DNA from: Calliopum simillimum
Lineage: Eukaryota; Arthropoda; Insecta; Diptera; Lauxaniidae
Direction of reading: 5' to 3'
Assembly (NCBI GenBank): GCA_951812925.1
Contig: OX638371.1
Span: forward strand, 42,506,101-42,570,100
Length of the DNA: 64,000 bases
In this document: positions 23,385 to 35,240 of the stretch, piece after piece
Position numbering within the stretch: the stretch's first letter is position 1
Layout: each line of letters opens with the position of its first letter
Made by a program: the position numbers and the translations under genes
The notes under the pieces: generated by a model
What the model was told of the DNA's origin: nothing
Databases searched by the model: none
The model's input: only the letters and a program-made list of their open reading frames with translations

Positions 23385-26230
23385 TTTTTTTTCTGACAAA
23401 TATTTTTTTTGACTTTACAAAATTAACAGTATAGTAATTTATAAAATAACCTTTCGACATCTCTTTTAAATATTACAACGACGTTCATCTTTTAAAAACT
23501 TTTCACATAAAACAATATCTCGATTTGTCACTAATTAAAAAAACGTTCTTTTTTTTATCAAGAAAACCGACCAAATGAGTTTTGCAAAACGGCGAAGCAT
23601 CAAATGGTTTTGTGCGTTTAAAACAACAACAACAGTTTCATGCAGCTTAACTCAAGTGTGTTGAAGCCTTTTTCGTTGCGATCGAGCATTGGGAATTCTA
23701 ATTTTGTTATTGATTTGTTGTTGTCAAAGCATGCTTGGACTTAAATTTGCCAAATTTTGTGAGCAAGTTCTTTTAATCAGCCGATTAAATATTTTAGCCC
23801 TTAGATTTTCGTGGGGGCCCACAGTGTCTTACGTAGAACAAGCTAGGTGGACAAAATTCATTAACAGATATCTAAATATTAGTAATGAGGTAATGTCAAC
23901 AATACCCCAAATACATAATATACCTACTTTTTTTTGGGTAAATATTTGATGGTGACAAACAACTGAGTGCAGAAGTCAACTTATGAGTGTAAGTTAAATT
24001 TCAAATATTTATTATTTTTATTAAGCAATAAAGCAACTTGATTTTATTGTGGCAAAATCAATATTTTGTGACAATTTTAGTGATGGATTTTATAGCAAAA
24101 AGAACGTATTTTATGTTTTAAGTAAAGTTTTTTATTTTTTCTCCTTTGGGTAATGTGTAAGAAAGCTTCGAAAACAGATAAAAAAGTTTTTCTTTTTTTT
24201 TTCGTTTTCCAACTTTAATGGAGACGAAATTGCATGTACCCGCTTGTACCCAGTCTAAATTTTGGATATATGTTAGCTGCATATATTCCCTTGATGAATA
24301 TATTAGTTTCAACCTGCGCACTGCTGTTCATCTATTTTATTTTAATTTTTTTAGAATACCTTTAAATATATATATATTTTTTTTTTAATTTATATTCGAA
24401 TTTTTTGCTTTGTCTTAAAAAGGTCATAATTTTATGACATTTCCAGTGATGGATTTTATAAATGAAGGTTAGTGTTTTGTGTTTGAATAAGATTTGTGTC
24501 ATTCCTTTCCTCAGGAAATCTTTCGAAAACACTTAAAAAAATAACTCGTAGTGTAATTATTTTTCAACTTTAAAGGAGCTGGAATTGCATGTACCCAGTC
24601 TAGATTTTGGATATAAGTTAGCTACATCTATTTCCTTGATGAATATATTAGTTTAAACGTGCACATTAGAGTTCATCTATTTTATTTTAATTTTTTCCAG
24701 AATACCTTTAATCATTTTTTTATTTTAATTTGTTTTCGAATATTTTGCTTTATATGTGCATTTAAAAAGTTCGAAATTTTGTGGCAATTCTCATGATGGA
24801 TTTTTTAACAGAAGAAGAAGTTAGTATTTTGTGTTTAAATAAGACATTTGTCATAACTTCCCTCAGGGAAAGTTTCGAAAACACTTAAAAAATAACGTTT
24901 ATCTCTGTGTATCCAGACAAATTTTTGGATATAAGTTAGTTGTACCTGACCATTGGATTACAACTTTTTCATTTTTTTCAGAACATTTTCACTCAATCTC
25001 AAGAAGTGAGTTTTTTCAAGAGTGGCTTAAGCATGACAAGGTCAAAAAAAAAAAATGACTGTCTTTACGATTTAATAATATTAAAATTCAAAGTGTTTGA
25101 TGTAACTGAAGACTGTGTGAGGGTAATTAAGGAGAAAATTGCCAACTGTTCTTCAAAAATCGATCCAAAGTTGGTTTCTGCAGGGAAGTCCAAAGACCGC
25201 TTTAAGATAGAGTTTAAAAGCTGGTTGGATGGTGAGGATTTTAAATTTGGTATATTTTCTTCACAACCACTACCACGAATAAGGATTTATTATCTATGCT
25301 ACTCTTAACTTCTGATCCTTTTATAAACTCCTTAAGAGAAATACCAAAAAAAAAAAAAAAAAAGAGATAAATTGTGTGCAGAGGTCTTAAAACTAATTAT
25401 CCCTCCTACAATAGTTCCACAATCACGACCAAATATCTTGCCAGAACCTGAGGAAGATTATATATATATCAGATTCATCGGATGAAATTAACGATGAAAC
25501 TGAGTAGTAATTGAACATTTGGCAAAAAAAGAAACAATAAATGTTGGTTTTTATACTTTTTCCAACATAAAAAAATTCTGTTGTTTTATTTCTTTTTTGG
25601 TTTTTTGTTTAATTTTTTTTAGAGAGCTATTCAACGATACCAATTTTTGCGGGTTCAAACCCTCTCTATTAAGATCTTTTTCCTATATATCTTTTCCCTA
25701 TATATCTTTTTCCTTTATATGTATATGAATTGAAAATATTGAAATAAAATAAAATTAATCTGCATGAAAACCCCCCAATGAGCAATTCCTGGTTATGATG
25801 GTGATCCATGCCGAATAAGAAAAAATGTTTCAGACAAAAGTGTCGTATTTTTGCACGTAAAATCAGAATCCGCAATAAAAATTGAGAGTTTCCATATAAA
25901 ATTTTGAACTTTCTTCCATCAACCGCGGAAGGAGAGGTATAGAGGGTCAAAATTGGTATCGTTGCACTGCACTCTTAAAAATATTGGACACGTGTTTTTT
26001 TTTTTTTTTTATTTAACGTGAAGCATTAAAAACACTTGACCGTTCGGGAAATTTTGGAACACCCTGTATATCAAAATATTAATAATATGTCGTAATAAGG
26101 CTTATACTACCCGAAAATATCAAAAAATAATTTTGTCCAGCTAGCTTGTTCTACGTGAAACACTGTGGGGCCCCTGCTCGTCGGGGGCCCTAGGCCATGG
26201 CCTAGTCTGGCCTAATGGTTAATCCAGCAC
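23385..26230 (+). repeat. 2.84-kb tandem duplication, copy 2
   Basis: Direct repeat of 20541-23384, including GGGGGCCCACAGTGTCTTAC and its inverted partner AACACTGTGGGGCCCCTG near the end of each copy. The second copy runs up to the genuine hAT terminus at 26232. Confidence 0.97.
24940..25308 (+). pseudogene. Unidentified 122-codon frame in duplication copy 2
   Basis: Encodes the same 122 residues as 22096-22464. The identity at protein level shows only that the duplication is young, since there is no independent sign of selection. Family unknown. Confidence 0.35.
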
Positions 26231-26609
26231 TGGGCTTGATCATTTAAGTGTGTAATATGAGGTTCTCTGAAGGTTCTAGGCATTTATCTGACTCCCCCAT
26301 CACTCCCCTTCATGGACTACAATGAGTTTTTCTTCAGCGACTTTTCTGTATTCTTGCAACGCTCCAGTTTTGTAAAACTAATAACAACCAAAGTGTTTGA
26401 GGTAAAGGTCACTTCGTGAAATTGAACGTAATCGGGTCAAGAACACGCCCACCTCCCATACAACCAAAAATTTGGTATCGCCATAACTTCGTAAATATTT
26501 AAGGTACATCAATAATATTTAATATCTGAGTTAACATTGATAGCATTAAGTCATTTGGTGAAAATGGGCATAATCGGGTCAAGGACACGCTCACCTCCTA
26601 TGATAGGCC

Positions 26610-26960
26610 AAAATTTTGTCGTGATATAATCAATTTTTTAGAAAATTGTCCGCCATTTTGGATCCGCCATTTTGTTTACAAAAAAGATGATACCGAATTC
26701 GTAATCAGCGACCTCAAAAACTCCTTTAGCCACAATTTTGTCGTGATATAATAAATTTTTTAAAAAATTGTCCGCCATTTTGGATCCATTTTGTTTGCAA
26801 AAAACATGATACCGAATTCGAAATCAGCAACCTCAAAAACCCCCTTAACCACAATTTTGTCGTGATATAATTAATTTTTAAGAAAATTGTCCGCCATTTT
26901 GGATCCGCCATTATGATTTTTAAAAAATCGTTTTCAGATTTAGAGTCAGCGACCCCCAAA
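26610..26960 (+). repeat. Tandem repeat of about 128 bp, three units
   Basis: Units contain AATTTTGTCGTGATATAAT, AAAATTGTCCGCCATTTTGG and GATACCGAATTCG. They lie in the right flank of element X. Upstream (26400-26605) are two diverged copies of a segment with ATCGGGTCAAGRACACGC. Confidence 0.8.
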
Positions 26961-27047
26961 ACATAGAAACTGATATTTTTTTTTTTTAAATAACCAGGAA
27001 AGAGTTATGACCAGCTAGAATAGTATTCTAGACCTCTGTGCGCCGTG

Positions 27048-27850
27048 GCTGGTGAAGTCTAAAATTGACGAAGATCTAAGATTGACCCAGGAAATCATTG
27101 CTGAGGAACTGGGCTTGAATGCCATGGCTGTATCGCGAATATTAAAAAATGATCTTGGATACACGAAGAAATTTGCACTATGGGTTGCTCGAATTTCAAG
27201 TGCTGCTCAAAAAGAGGCACGTGCGCGTTTTGCTAAGTATTTTCTTGAAAAATTAAAAAACCGAGAGTCTAACACCTTCAAGAAAATTGTTACAGGTTAT
27301 GAAACATGGTTTTACAAGTACGATCCTGAAACCAAACAACAATTCATGGTATGGAGCCCAGAAAGTGCAAATCCACCTGTTAAAGTAAAGCCAAAAAAGT
27401 CAGCAACAAAAGTAATGATATCAGTTTACTTCACCAGAGAGAAAGTTGTAGTTGCTATTCCTTTTGAAAAAGGTCAGACGGTTACTGCTAAGTGGTATAC
27501 TGAAACCTGCTTACCAAAAGTTTTCCAAAATTTATTGGGAAAATGATAAAAAGGGGAGCTACGCCGCTACTTTCTTCATCACTATAATGCGCCAGCGCAC
27601 ACTGCTGAAAATACGACCGATTTTATTGCGCTTTTAGGCATCGAAGAAATTCGTCCAACATCTTATTCCCTAGATCTAGCCCCTTGTGACTTCTGGTTGT
27701 TTTCAAAAATAAAAAAAAAAATTTGAGAGGGAGAGTCTTCTACAACAATGAGGAGATAATAAATGCGGTCAATGATGAAATTATAAAACTGCAAAAAGCC
27801 GATTTTGAAGACTGAATTTATCGATTTCAAAAATGTATCAAAATAAATGG
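27048..27850 (+). pseudogene. Mariner transposase C-terminal part, catalytically dead
   Basis: The open frame 27052-27546 contains a helix-turn-helix (LTQEIIAEELGLNAMAVSRI), then IVTGYETWFYKYDPETKQQ, where mariners have TGDE[ST]W. After a frameshift near 27545 the second motif reads HHYNAPAHTA instead of HHDNAPAHTA, and the third reads YSLDLAPCDFWLFSK. Thus the first two catalytic Asp residues are both Tyr while the third Asp survives. Further stops follow near 27720. The N-terminal part of the same gene is at 17839-18020. Confidence 0.85.
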
Positions 27851-27958
27851 CGATTACGTTGAAAAATACAAACAGATGAAGAATACAGTTATAAATTTAA
27901 AAAATTTTGTATCCACTTTTTTCAATTCTACTAAGCGAATTTTGTTAGGCCCCTCGTA

Positions 27959-29941
27959 TAACATTAATTTATATCTTCAAGTTCACATTTTGACAGTGAA
28001 TATAAAGATCTTTTTGGGGAGGTTTCTGATAAATGCTAAAAGCTTGTTATATACAGAGATGTGAAAAATAATTTTTCAAACGTATTTAAACACAAAACAA
28101 ATACCTACATAATTTTGGAACTCCAAATACAAATCCCAAGGGTTTGGGTAAAAAAGTATTTCAATACAAAATGAAAAATACGTATTTTAAAAAACCTATT
28201 TTTGCAAAATACTTTTAGTTAATAAAAAATTTTCGCATCGTACTGAACGCAATATTCACAAAAACAATAACACCAACTGACGAACAACAACAATCAAACT
28301 TAGTGTATAAGATCAATCTTTTAAAAATTTGTAATAATGTATCAAAATTGGATAAAAGTTCAAAATAAATAAATATGAGTTTTACAGAGGGTGGTTAAAA
28401 AATGTCTATTCGATAGACCTTTTTTTAAAAAATTATTAAAATATAAAATAATAATGGAAAAAAATGTCATCATGAGGTTTTATAGCCCAAAGTACTAAAA
28501 TATCTTTTGCAACCCAAAATCGACATCTTTTGGTATGAGTGAAAGTATGGTGTTCGATTAATCGAACGTTGGCCGTTAGCCCATACCAGAAGATCCCATG
28601 CAAATACGACCAAACGTGATTGGTGAACACATTTTAGTCCGTCTACCGGAAGGTATATATCCTCGATGCCAGCTGAATGGTAACTGCCCATAAGCTTCGT
28701 GACTCCATGGTTGTCACAAATTAAGCAAAACATAAATTTCTGACATGTATTTTTCAAGTGATAATCGTTTGCTGTAAAGAACAAGTTCTGTTGCATTTTG
28801 ACAAAACAACCTAACTCGAATGTTGCAACTTTTCAGGAGAGCTAAAAAACTCCTTTCTGCCATACCTAAATTGGAGCGTCAGCGTTATTTTACTGTCAAC
28901 AATTTCTCATGTACATACAATTTGTATGGCGCATACCGAAATTTGCCAACACTCAACGCTCAGCTATTCAAATTTCCAATTTTGTCAAAGCGTTATGGAG
29001 TGAAGATAGCTGCAGAAAAGTAAAAAAAGAAACAACAATATGATTTTGACAATCAAATGACTTCAACGCAACTCTCTTTATTTCGGTATGGCGCTTGACA
29101 CTTTAGTGTAACTTTAAAAAACGCAACGCCTGATGCTCCGATTTAGGTACGGCAGTTTGCTGTTTTTAATTGAATGATCAATTTCGAAAAGGTCACACTT
29201 CCGAATTTCAAAAGATTTCAGGAAACGAAAAAAACTGATTATTTTCTAAAGTAGTAGATATATTTATAAATTTTTTTATTTTTGAGTTACATTCTAGGGC
29301 CAGTTATCAATTGAAAATTATAGAAATATTTTGATGGTAACGTTTTTATGTATTTTAAGTTCATGAGATTTATGGTGTTGATAACACAAGATTTAAAGGA
29401 AAAAAACCAAATAAATTTGGCGAAACTTTTTAAGGTATCTAAAATTAAAATAATAACTTAAATTAAAGATCATAGATAGAAATTCTTTAAAAAGCATTGT
29501 GCAAAAAAAATCGAACTGTCGTAAACACAAAAAAAACTGATTAAGAAAAAAATGTTTTTAAAATAGATTCAATGAACACTTTCTGAAAAGAGTTTAAAAA
29601 AAAAACACACAATAAACCAAAACTACTTGTTTTAGATTAATTTGTTCGAACTGAACCCCATCTTAGAATTGTTCTAACCTAAAAGTTCAAAAACACGGTT
29701 TTTGAGGTCATGTAGAGAATGCACGGAGTTGTTTTACTATTTTCTTCCAAATGCATCCCTTAGTACCATCCTTCGTCTTCAATATAAATTATGACCATTT
29801 TAAAATGACACATGAAGCTAAAAATCATATGTGGCATCTCTCTAGTAGGGATGTGCTCTTTTCGAAATTGATTTCAAACGGACATGGCTTTTTCTTCCAC
29901 TTACAGACCCGATATGAGTATTATTCTTACACCTCTCATGT
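27959..29941. other. Mostly unassigned; one minus-strand frame of unknown nature
   Basis: At 28470-28796 the minus strand has a 108-codon frame containing CLICDNHGVTKLMGSYHSAG and IEDIYLPVDG. It looks more protein-like than its surroundings, but I recognise no family and see no supporting splice sites. 28850-28980 has the sequence CATACCTAAATTGGAGCGTC, related to the inverted-repeat element at 55975. 29640-29720 is the dispersed family of 5030-5520. The remainder shows nothing. Confidence 0.4.
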
Positions 29942-30300
29942 GTCTATATTAGGGATTCCAATTTTTGGACTTTTTGCGATCCCGGGATTTCGGGATCGAG
30001 AAATTTTGAATCCCGGGATCCCGGGATTTTTCGGGATTTGTATGAATTTTTTTTTCTTCCTAAATATACAGAATTTAGTATTAAAAATTCCTAATATTTT
30101 GTCTTATATACCCCTACTACACCGCTACAAAGATGTTTTATTTAAAAAGTGTCAAAAATATTAAAGAACAATTTCTTAAAGCAGGTACATTTTATTATTT
30201 GTTCACACCTTTTTTAAAAAACAAAAATTCATAAATACTTATTTGCTTCAAAAAACAAGCATAAAGGTACATTGCAGCATTATATGCTTAGTTAATACTA

Positions 30301-32152
30301 AGGCTGTGCAACGAACACAGTTCGCTCGAACCAACTCGCAGTTCGAGCAATTTCAACAGAAATTTCTGTTCGATCAGTACACCGATCAGATCGAGCGTTC
30401 GAACAGTATGTATCGTTCGAGCGCTCAATTCCAATTTGTTGCATACAACCACGGCTGGATTAAAAGATTGACGAAGAGAGGCCGCCACAAGAAATATTTT
30501 TTTTGTTAAGGAATGCAACGAAAAACGAGAAACGTTTTTTTTTAAAAACCTAACATCTATTTTAAGGGTTGCCACCTGATTATTTTCTGAAATTTTGTTA
30601 AAATCATACTTTTTTGATTAAATTCAAATTTTTAGTTTAGGAAACGCTCAGATAAACTTTTTAAAAATTGTACAAAAACTTTAGGGTTGCCATCTGGTAT
30701 TTTTGTTTGTAAATTTTTCTTAAACCATATAAATATTTTAAAAAAAAATTTAATTTTAGTCTCAAAACGCTTATACAAACTTTTTAAAAATTGAGCATAT
30801 ATTTTTAGGGTTGCCACCTGATTATTTTCTGAAATTTTGTTAAAATCATGCTTTTTGTGACTAAATTGAAATTCTTGGTTTCAGGGACGATCAGATAGCT
30901 ACAGATTGTACAGATAACGAAAAAACGTCTGGCAACCCTAATATGGCAATCCCAAATTTTTGTTTCGTTGTTTTTGGACCCAGGATGTCAATTTATAGAA
31001 AGAAAATTATGATTTTGGCAATTTATTGAAAGCAAATTTTGATTTTATCAAAAAAACCAGGTGGCAACCCTAAAAAAATTACTATAGGTTTCTGAGTCGA
31101 AAATGTAACTTTTCGATTAAGAAACTTAACAAGAAGCGCAATTTTGCGAAAAAAGTCTGGACACCCTAATATGGCAACCCTAAATTTGTGTTTCGTTGTT
31201 TTTGGACCCAAGATGTCAATCTATAGAGAGAAAATTATGGTCTCAGCAATTTATTGAAAGAAAATTTTAATTTTATCAAAAAAACCAGGTGGCAACCCTA
31301 AAAAATATCTATAGGTTTCTGGGTCGAAAATGTAACTTTTCAATAAAGAAACTTAACAAGAAACGCAATTTTGCGAAAAAAAGTCTGGCAACCCTAATAT
31401 GGCAACCCTAAATTTTTCGTTTCTTATTCAAAATTAAAAAAAAAAAACAATTTAGTCACACAAAGCGTAATTTTAACAAAATTTCAGAAAATAACCAGGT
31501 GGCAACCCTAAAAATATATGTAGGATATTAAAAAAGTTTATCTAAGCGTTTTCAGACTAAAATTAAATTTTTTTTATATACATATTATATTATCAAGCAA
31601 ATTTTACAAAAAAAAAAAAAACAGTTGTACAATTTTTAAAAAGTTTAACTGAGCGTTTCCTAAACTAAAAAATTTAATTTAGTCACAAAAAGTATGATTT
31701 TAACAAAATTTCAGAAAATAGCCAGGTGGCAACCCTAAAAATATATGTAAGATTTTTTAAAAGAACGTTTCCATAAATGTATGGAATTGTTTCCCAATCA
31801 CTTTTCCATAGACAAAAGGAAACGCGTCAAAGAAGGTGACAAAATATTCAACAGAAACATCGTTTACACAAAAATTGCTTAAACATTTTATCTAACCAAG
31901 GCCAACAATAAGCTTAAGTCCGGACCTGCACACAACTTGTATGATACAAGCAAGCTAATGTGTTGGCTGTAACGTTGCGTACACAGTAGCCTGTGCAACA
32001 ACTTGCAACAAGAGCGAAGCAGTTGGCAAACAAGTTGCAAGCTACGAACATTCGAACAACCGAGCTGCTCGAACGCTCGATCTGCTTGTTTTATGTTCGA
32101 TGAAATGACGGAATTCTCGAACAGGTTCGAACAGCTCTTTGCACACCCTTAT
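30301..32152. mobile_element. hAT-like foldback with GGCTGTGCAA termini
   Basis: The left end TAAGGCTGTGCAACGAAC is mirrored by a right end reading TTGCACACCCTTA, and both subterminal regions are rich in GTTCGA/TCGAAC. Inside, a module with GGGTTGCCACCTG plus TTCTGAAATTTTGTTAAAAT recurs in one orientation at 30567-30850 and in the other at 31050-31740. The 8-base flanks GTTAATAC and TTAAATAC are similar but not identical, so the target duplication is unproven. No transposase is present. Confidence 0.6.
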
Positions 32153-32162
32153 TAAATACATA

Positions 32163-33065
32163 TCGATACCTTAGAGCGCTATAATTCTATCTCAATTTTT
32201 TCAATTATTGGGAAATGCAAAAAGAATACTTCAAACAGTGGTTATTTAGAATTGGCTGCGATTTTGAAAAAACTATACATGCAATAATTTTACCTTAGTA
32301 TATTTTAACATAATTTTATGTTAAAAACTAATTTTATTAATTTTTAACAAAATCAATTTAACAAATTATATGGAATTGCACTAATATTCAAATAAACTAC
32401 ACATTTAGTATATTTTATGAGCGACTAGCATTTCCCGGTGTGCGTTGCGATACCTTTTTTTGTACGGAGGGCAGAGAATTTCCAATTAAACCAATGAATG
32501 TAAATTGCTCCGATGCAATTTATATGCGCACCAAAACTCATCTATGTGCATTAGATAGTTTCAGAGGTATGATACATTTTTAAGGACGTGGGACTGCCCA
32601 TTTTTCCCTTAGACATTATTTGTCCCGTGACTCTTAATACACTTACCACATCTCATCCAAATCCTTTAAATGATTTCAGAGACATGAAAAATTATTTTTT
32701 TTCGAATCATGCAAAAAACAAGAAAGTTTCAAAAATTTCTGGTTCTGACCTTTAAGTGAAAAAAAAAATGTTTCCACTAAAAAGATGTAAAATGTCATGA
32801 AACGTGTAGAAAAGACGAAAAAAATGGAAAAATTTTCTTAAAAATGTGACTTATTTGAATATTCAGAGGAGATAGCACAGTGGCGCTTTTCAAAAAATTA
32901 CAGTTTGGAGATAGGATTTTTCTTAATTCTCGAATATTTCGGTGTTTTAGTGGTATTTTGACATCCCACAGATTTCCACTCGGTAAAGAAGCCCACAAGG
33001 ATACCATAACTGCAAAAATCGCAAAAAGTGGAGATAGGACTATAGCGCTCTAAGGTATTGATATA
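32163..33065. mobile_element. 0.9-kb inverted-repeat element
   Basis: ATCGATACCTTAGAGCGCTA at 32162 is mirrored by TATAGCGCTCTAAGGTAT near 33043, and TTCTATCTC by GGAGATAGG. At 32419 an internal segment begins ACTAGCATTTCCCGGTGTG, which on the minus strand reads as a Helitron-type terminus (CTAG followed by T), so the unit may itself be composite. Confidence 0.55.
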
Positions 33066-33162
33066 TAAAATATCATACATATTTAATTATATAAAATAGT
33101 GAGATCAAAGTTTTAACAAGTGTTGGACTTGGAAGAATTAACTTTTGTTTTAATCACTTTTA

Positions 33163-34153
33163 TCTATATATAAATAGGCAAACGAAATCGGTTCAGTCCC
33201 TGTTTCTATACCTAAATCTCAACCGATTTGCTTGATTTTTTTTTTGTTGGAAAGGTTGTGAAGAAGAGCAGTGCATAGGACTATATTTGTTTTTAAAGTG
33301 GGAGGTGCCACGCCCCTAAATGGAAAAAACGATCTCACGGCTAAACCGCTGCATCGATTTTAACGAAATTTAATATGGAGATAGGGTTAGGACTAGGGAA
33401 CAATAATATGGTCATTATGTTTTTCAGTGGGCGGTGCCACGCCTCTAAATGGAAAAAACGCTCTCACGGCTAAACCGCTGCATCGATTTTAACGAAATTT
33501 AGTATGGGAATAGAGTTAGCACTAAGGAACAATAATATGACCGTTATGTTTTTCAGTGGGCGGTGTCACGCCCCTAAATGGAAAAAACGCTCTCACGGCT
33601 AAACCGCTGCATCGATTTTAACGAAATTTGGTATGGAGATAGGGTTAGGACTAAGGAACGATAATATGACCATTATGTTTTTCAGTGGGCGGTGTCACGC
33701 CCCTAAATGGAAAAAACGCTCTCACTGCTAAACCGCTGCATCGGTTTCAACGAAATTTGGTATGAAGATAGGATCGGCACTAAGGAACGATAAAATGACC
33801 ATTATATTTTCAGTGGGCAGTGCCACACGGCGAAAATACTGCATACGATTTTTATGAAATTTGGTATAGATATAGAGTTAGCACTATATAGCACGATAAC
33901 ACGATTGATTTTTATGAATTTTGGTATAGATAGATATCAAAAACTGTTTGCTCTTTAGTAGGAGTTACACGCCTCTAAATGGAAAGTACGATATTGCAAC
34001 TTAGCTGCTGCACCGATGCAGATAACCCGAACCCTAAGGAAAAATATTAAAAGTTTTTTGTGTTTTATCGACCAAGGAAGGGTATAAAAACTTTTTCCTT
34101 TATTTTATGGTGAAATCGAAATGGGCGAATTTCGGCCACAAGGCGAACTCTAG
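33163..34153 (+). mobile_element. Helitron-like non-autonomous element, copy 1
   Basis: The segment starts TCTATATATAAATAGG directly after an A and ends CTCTAG directly before a T, the A|TC...CTRR|T arrangement of Helitrons. A short hairpin precedes the end: TTCGGCC-ACAA-GGCGAA, with one bulged base. The interior has four units of a 128-130-bp tandem repeat (starts 33298, 33426, 33556, 33685) containing CGCTCTCACGGCTAAACCGC, then degenerate units. A second copy in opposite orientation at 54351-55366 shares both ends. No helicase or Rep protein is encoded. Confidence 0.7.
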
Positions 34154-34242
34154 TTATTATTAAAATATGATTTTAGGAAAATTAAAGCAGTTATTATTTT
34201 ATCATCCAATTTAGATCTAAAATTATTACGTATATAACCTGC

Positions 34243-35240
34243 TCACGAAAAGCATCTTTCTGATTCAACACTGATTGGTTGAATTGAAGAAAGATAATCG
34301 AAAGTTGTCTGGATGAAATAACCCCCATCACCATGATTACAAAATATATCAATTTCTTTCATTAAAACGTCGGATAAATTATAAGACTTTCTAGAAAATA
34401 AATTTTTTGAAGTGGTATTCAAAACTAGATTTAATTTTTCTTTCAAGTTTATTGATGAGTTTACTTACTGTCCTCAATTTCGCAAGAAGTTTCAGTTTCA
34501 AATCTAGAGAGAATACGTTTTATCTCTACTTTAATGAGATTTAAAGATGGAGCTTTACAGAAGTCATTATTGGGACTTATCAAAAATGAAAAATTGTCAG
34601 ATAAAATTCTTTCCACGAGCTTAAAGCCGCTTGAGACTATCTGAGAAGTCATACAGAAACTCGTATGAGTTGTCAAATATGGCAACTCTGATAGTGGGAA
34701 TGTAAATTTATTACACAAATGATTTATCAGAAGAAAACTCATATGAGTTATTTTGGCATTAGATTTGAGTCTATTTGAAAACAGAAGTCAAAGGAGTTTT
34801 CAAATTTTTAAATGTTGTTTGAAAAGTAAAAAATTAAAACAATTTCAACAATTTAAATTAAAAACAATAAAAAATTGACAGTCAGAGAAAAAATCATACA
34901 GAAAAACATAAGAGAACTAGTCTGAAGTGCCTTTTAGCAAAAATGATATTACTCAAAGCAGATTTATCTTTCTTTATAATAACAATAGTGATTTTGATTG
35001 ATTGAAGAGTACGAGCTAATTGTTTCATAATTTTAAATTCGCTACAGAGGATCGAAGAAACCTTTAAGTCAATACAAGCTGTTTTTATGCTACTCTCAAG
35101 CATAATAAAGTGCTGCAGCATATCTAAAAGACTACTGCATCTCGTCTTGCAATCTAAGATTAACTTCAGCTCTTTATTATGCTCAATTTTAACATAATGT
35201 TGTAAGACTTCGTTTTTTGTTGGTGATTTTTGGAACATTC
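34243..35240 (-). pseudogene. hAT transposase, C-terminal half, broken
   Basis: Three minus-strand frames cover one protein. 34894-35238 has LKLILDCKTRCSSLLDML, matching the hAT motif D.KTRWNS. 34461-34742 covers a middle part. 34243-34446 ends YLSSIQPISVESERCFS, the conserved C-terminal dimerisation motif (usually P.tS..SERvFS). The N-terminal zinc finger and the first catalytic part are missing. The gene lies inside matching hAT termini, so this is the element's own transposase. Confidence 0.85.

Larger units (their letters stand above)
19106..26232. mobile_element. hAT-type transposon, 7.1 kb, 8-bp duplication GGCTTGAT
   Basis: The left end CAGTGCCGGATTAA and the right end TTAATCCAGCACTG are inverted repeats, followed inward by GGGGCCCTAGGCC on each side. 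GGCTTGAT is exactly duplicated at 19098-19105 and 26233-26240, the 8-bp signature of hAT elements. Inside are a Tc1-like transposase relic and a 2.84-kb tandem duplication. No hAT transposase with recognisable motifs was found, so the element is non-autonomous or badly decayed. Confidence 0.85.
18021..27047. mobile_element. Element X inserted in mariner (4-bp duplication GCTG)
   Basis: GCTG stands on both sides (18017-18020 and 27048-27051), and the sister mariner shows the undisturbed sequence GTAGCACTGGTGAAGTC here. The ends are CACGGCG and CGCCGTG. Further in, TAGCCGGTCATAACTCC near 18752 matches the inverted AGAGTTATGACCAGCTA at 27001. The left end is itself interrupted by a 0.7-kb inverted-repeat element. 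The middle is occupied by a hAT. No own transposase is recognised, so the superfamily is open. Confidence 0.6.
17685..27956 (+). mobile_element. Mariner element split by about 9 kb of nested insertions
   Basis: Terminal inverted repeats with GGCCTAACAAAAGTTCGC (left) and GCGAATTTTGTTAGGCC (right), flanked by TA at 17683-17684 and 27957-27958, delimit the element. Its 5' part (17685-18020) and 3' part (27048-27956) are separated by element X, which carries a hAT element. A sister copy, itself interrupted, lies at 44252-47501. The left terminus lies only 52 bp upstream of the exon C acceptor on the opposite strand. Confidence 0.85.

Noticed and set aside
28060..28240. A hAT terminus at CAGAGATGTGAAAAATAA
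   Set aside because: The start looks hAT-like, but no matching inverted end or 8-bp duplication could be found nearby.
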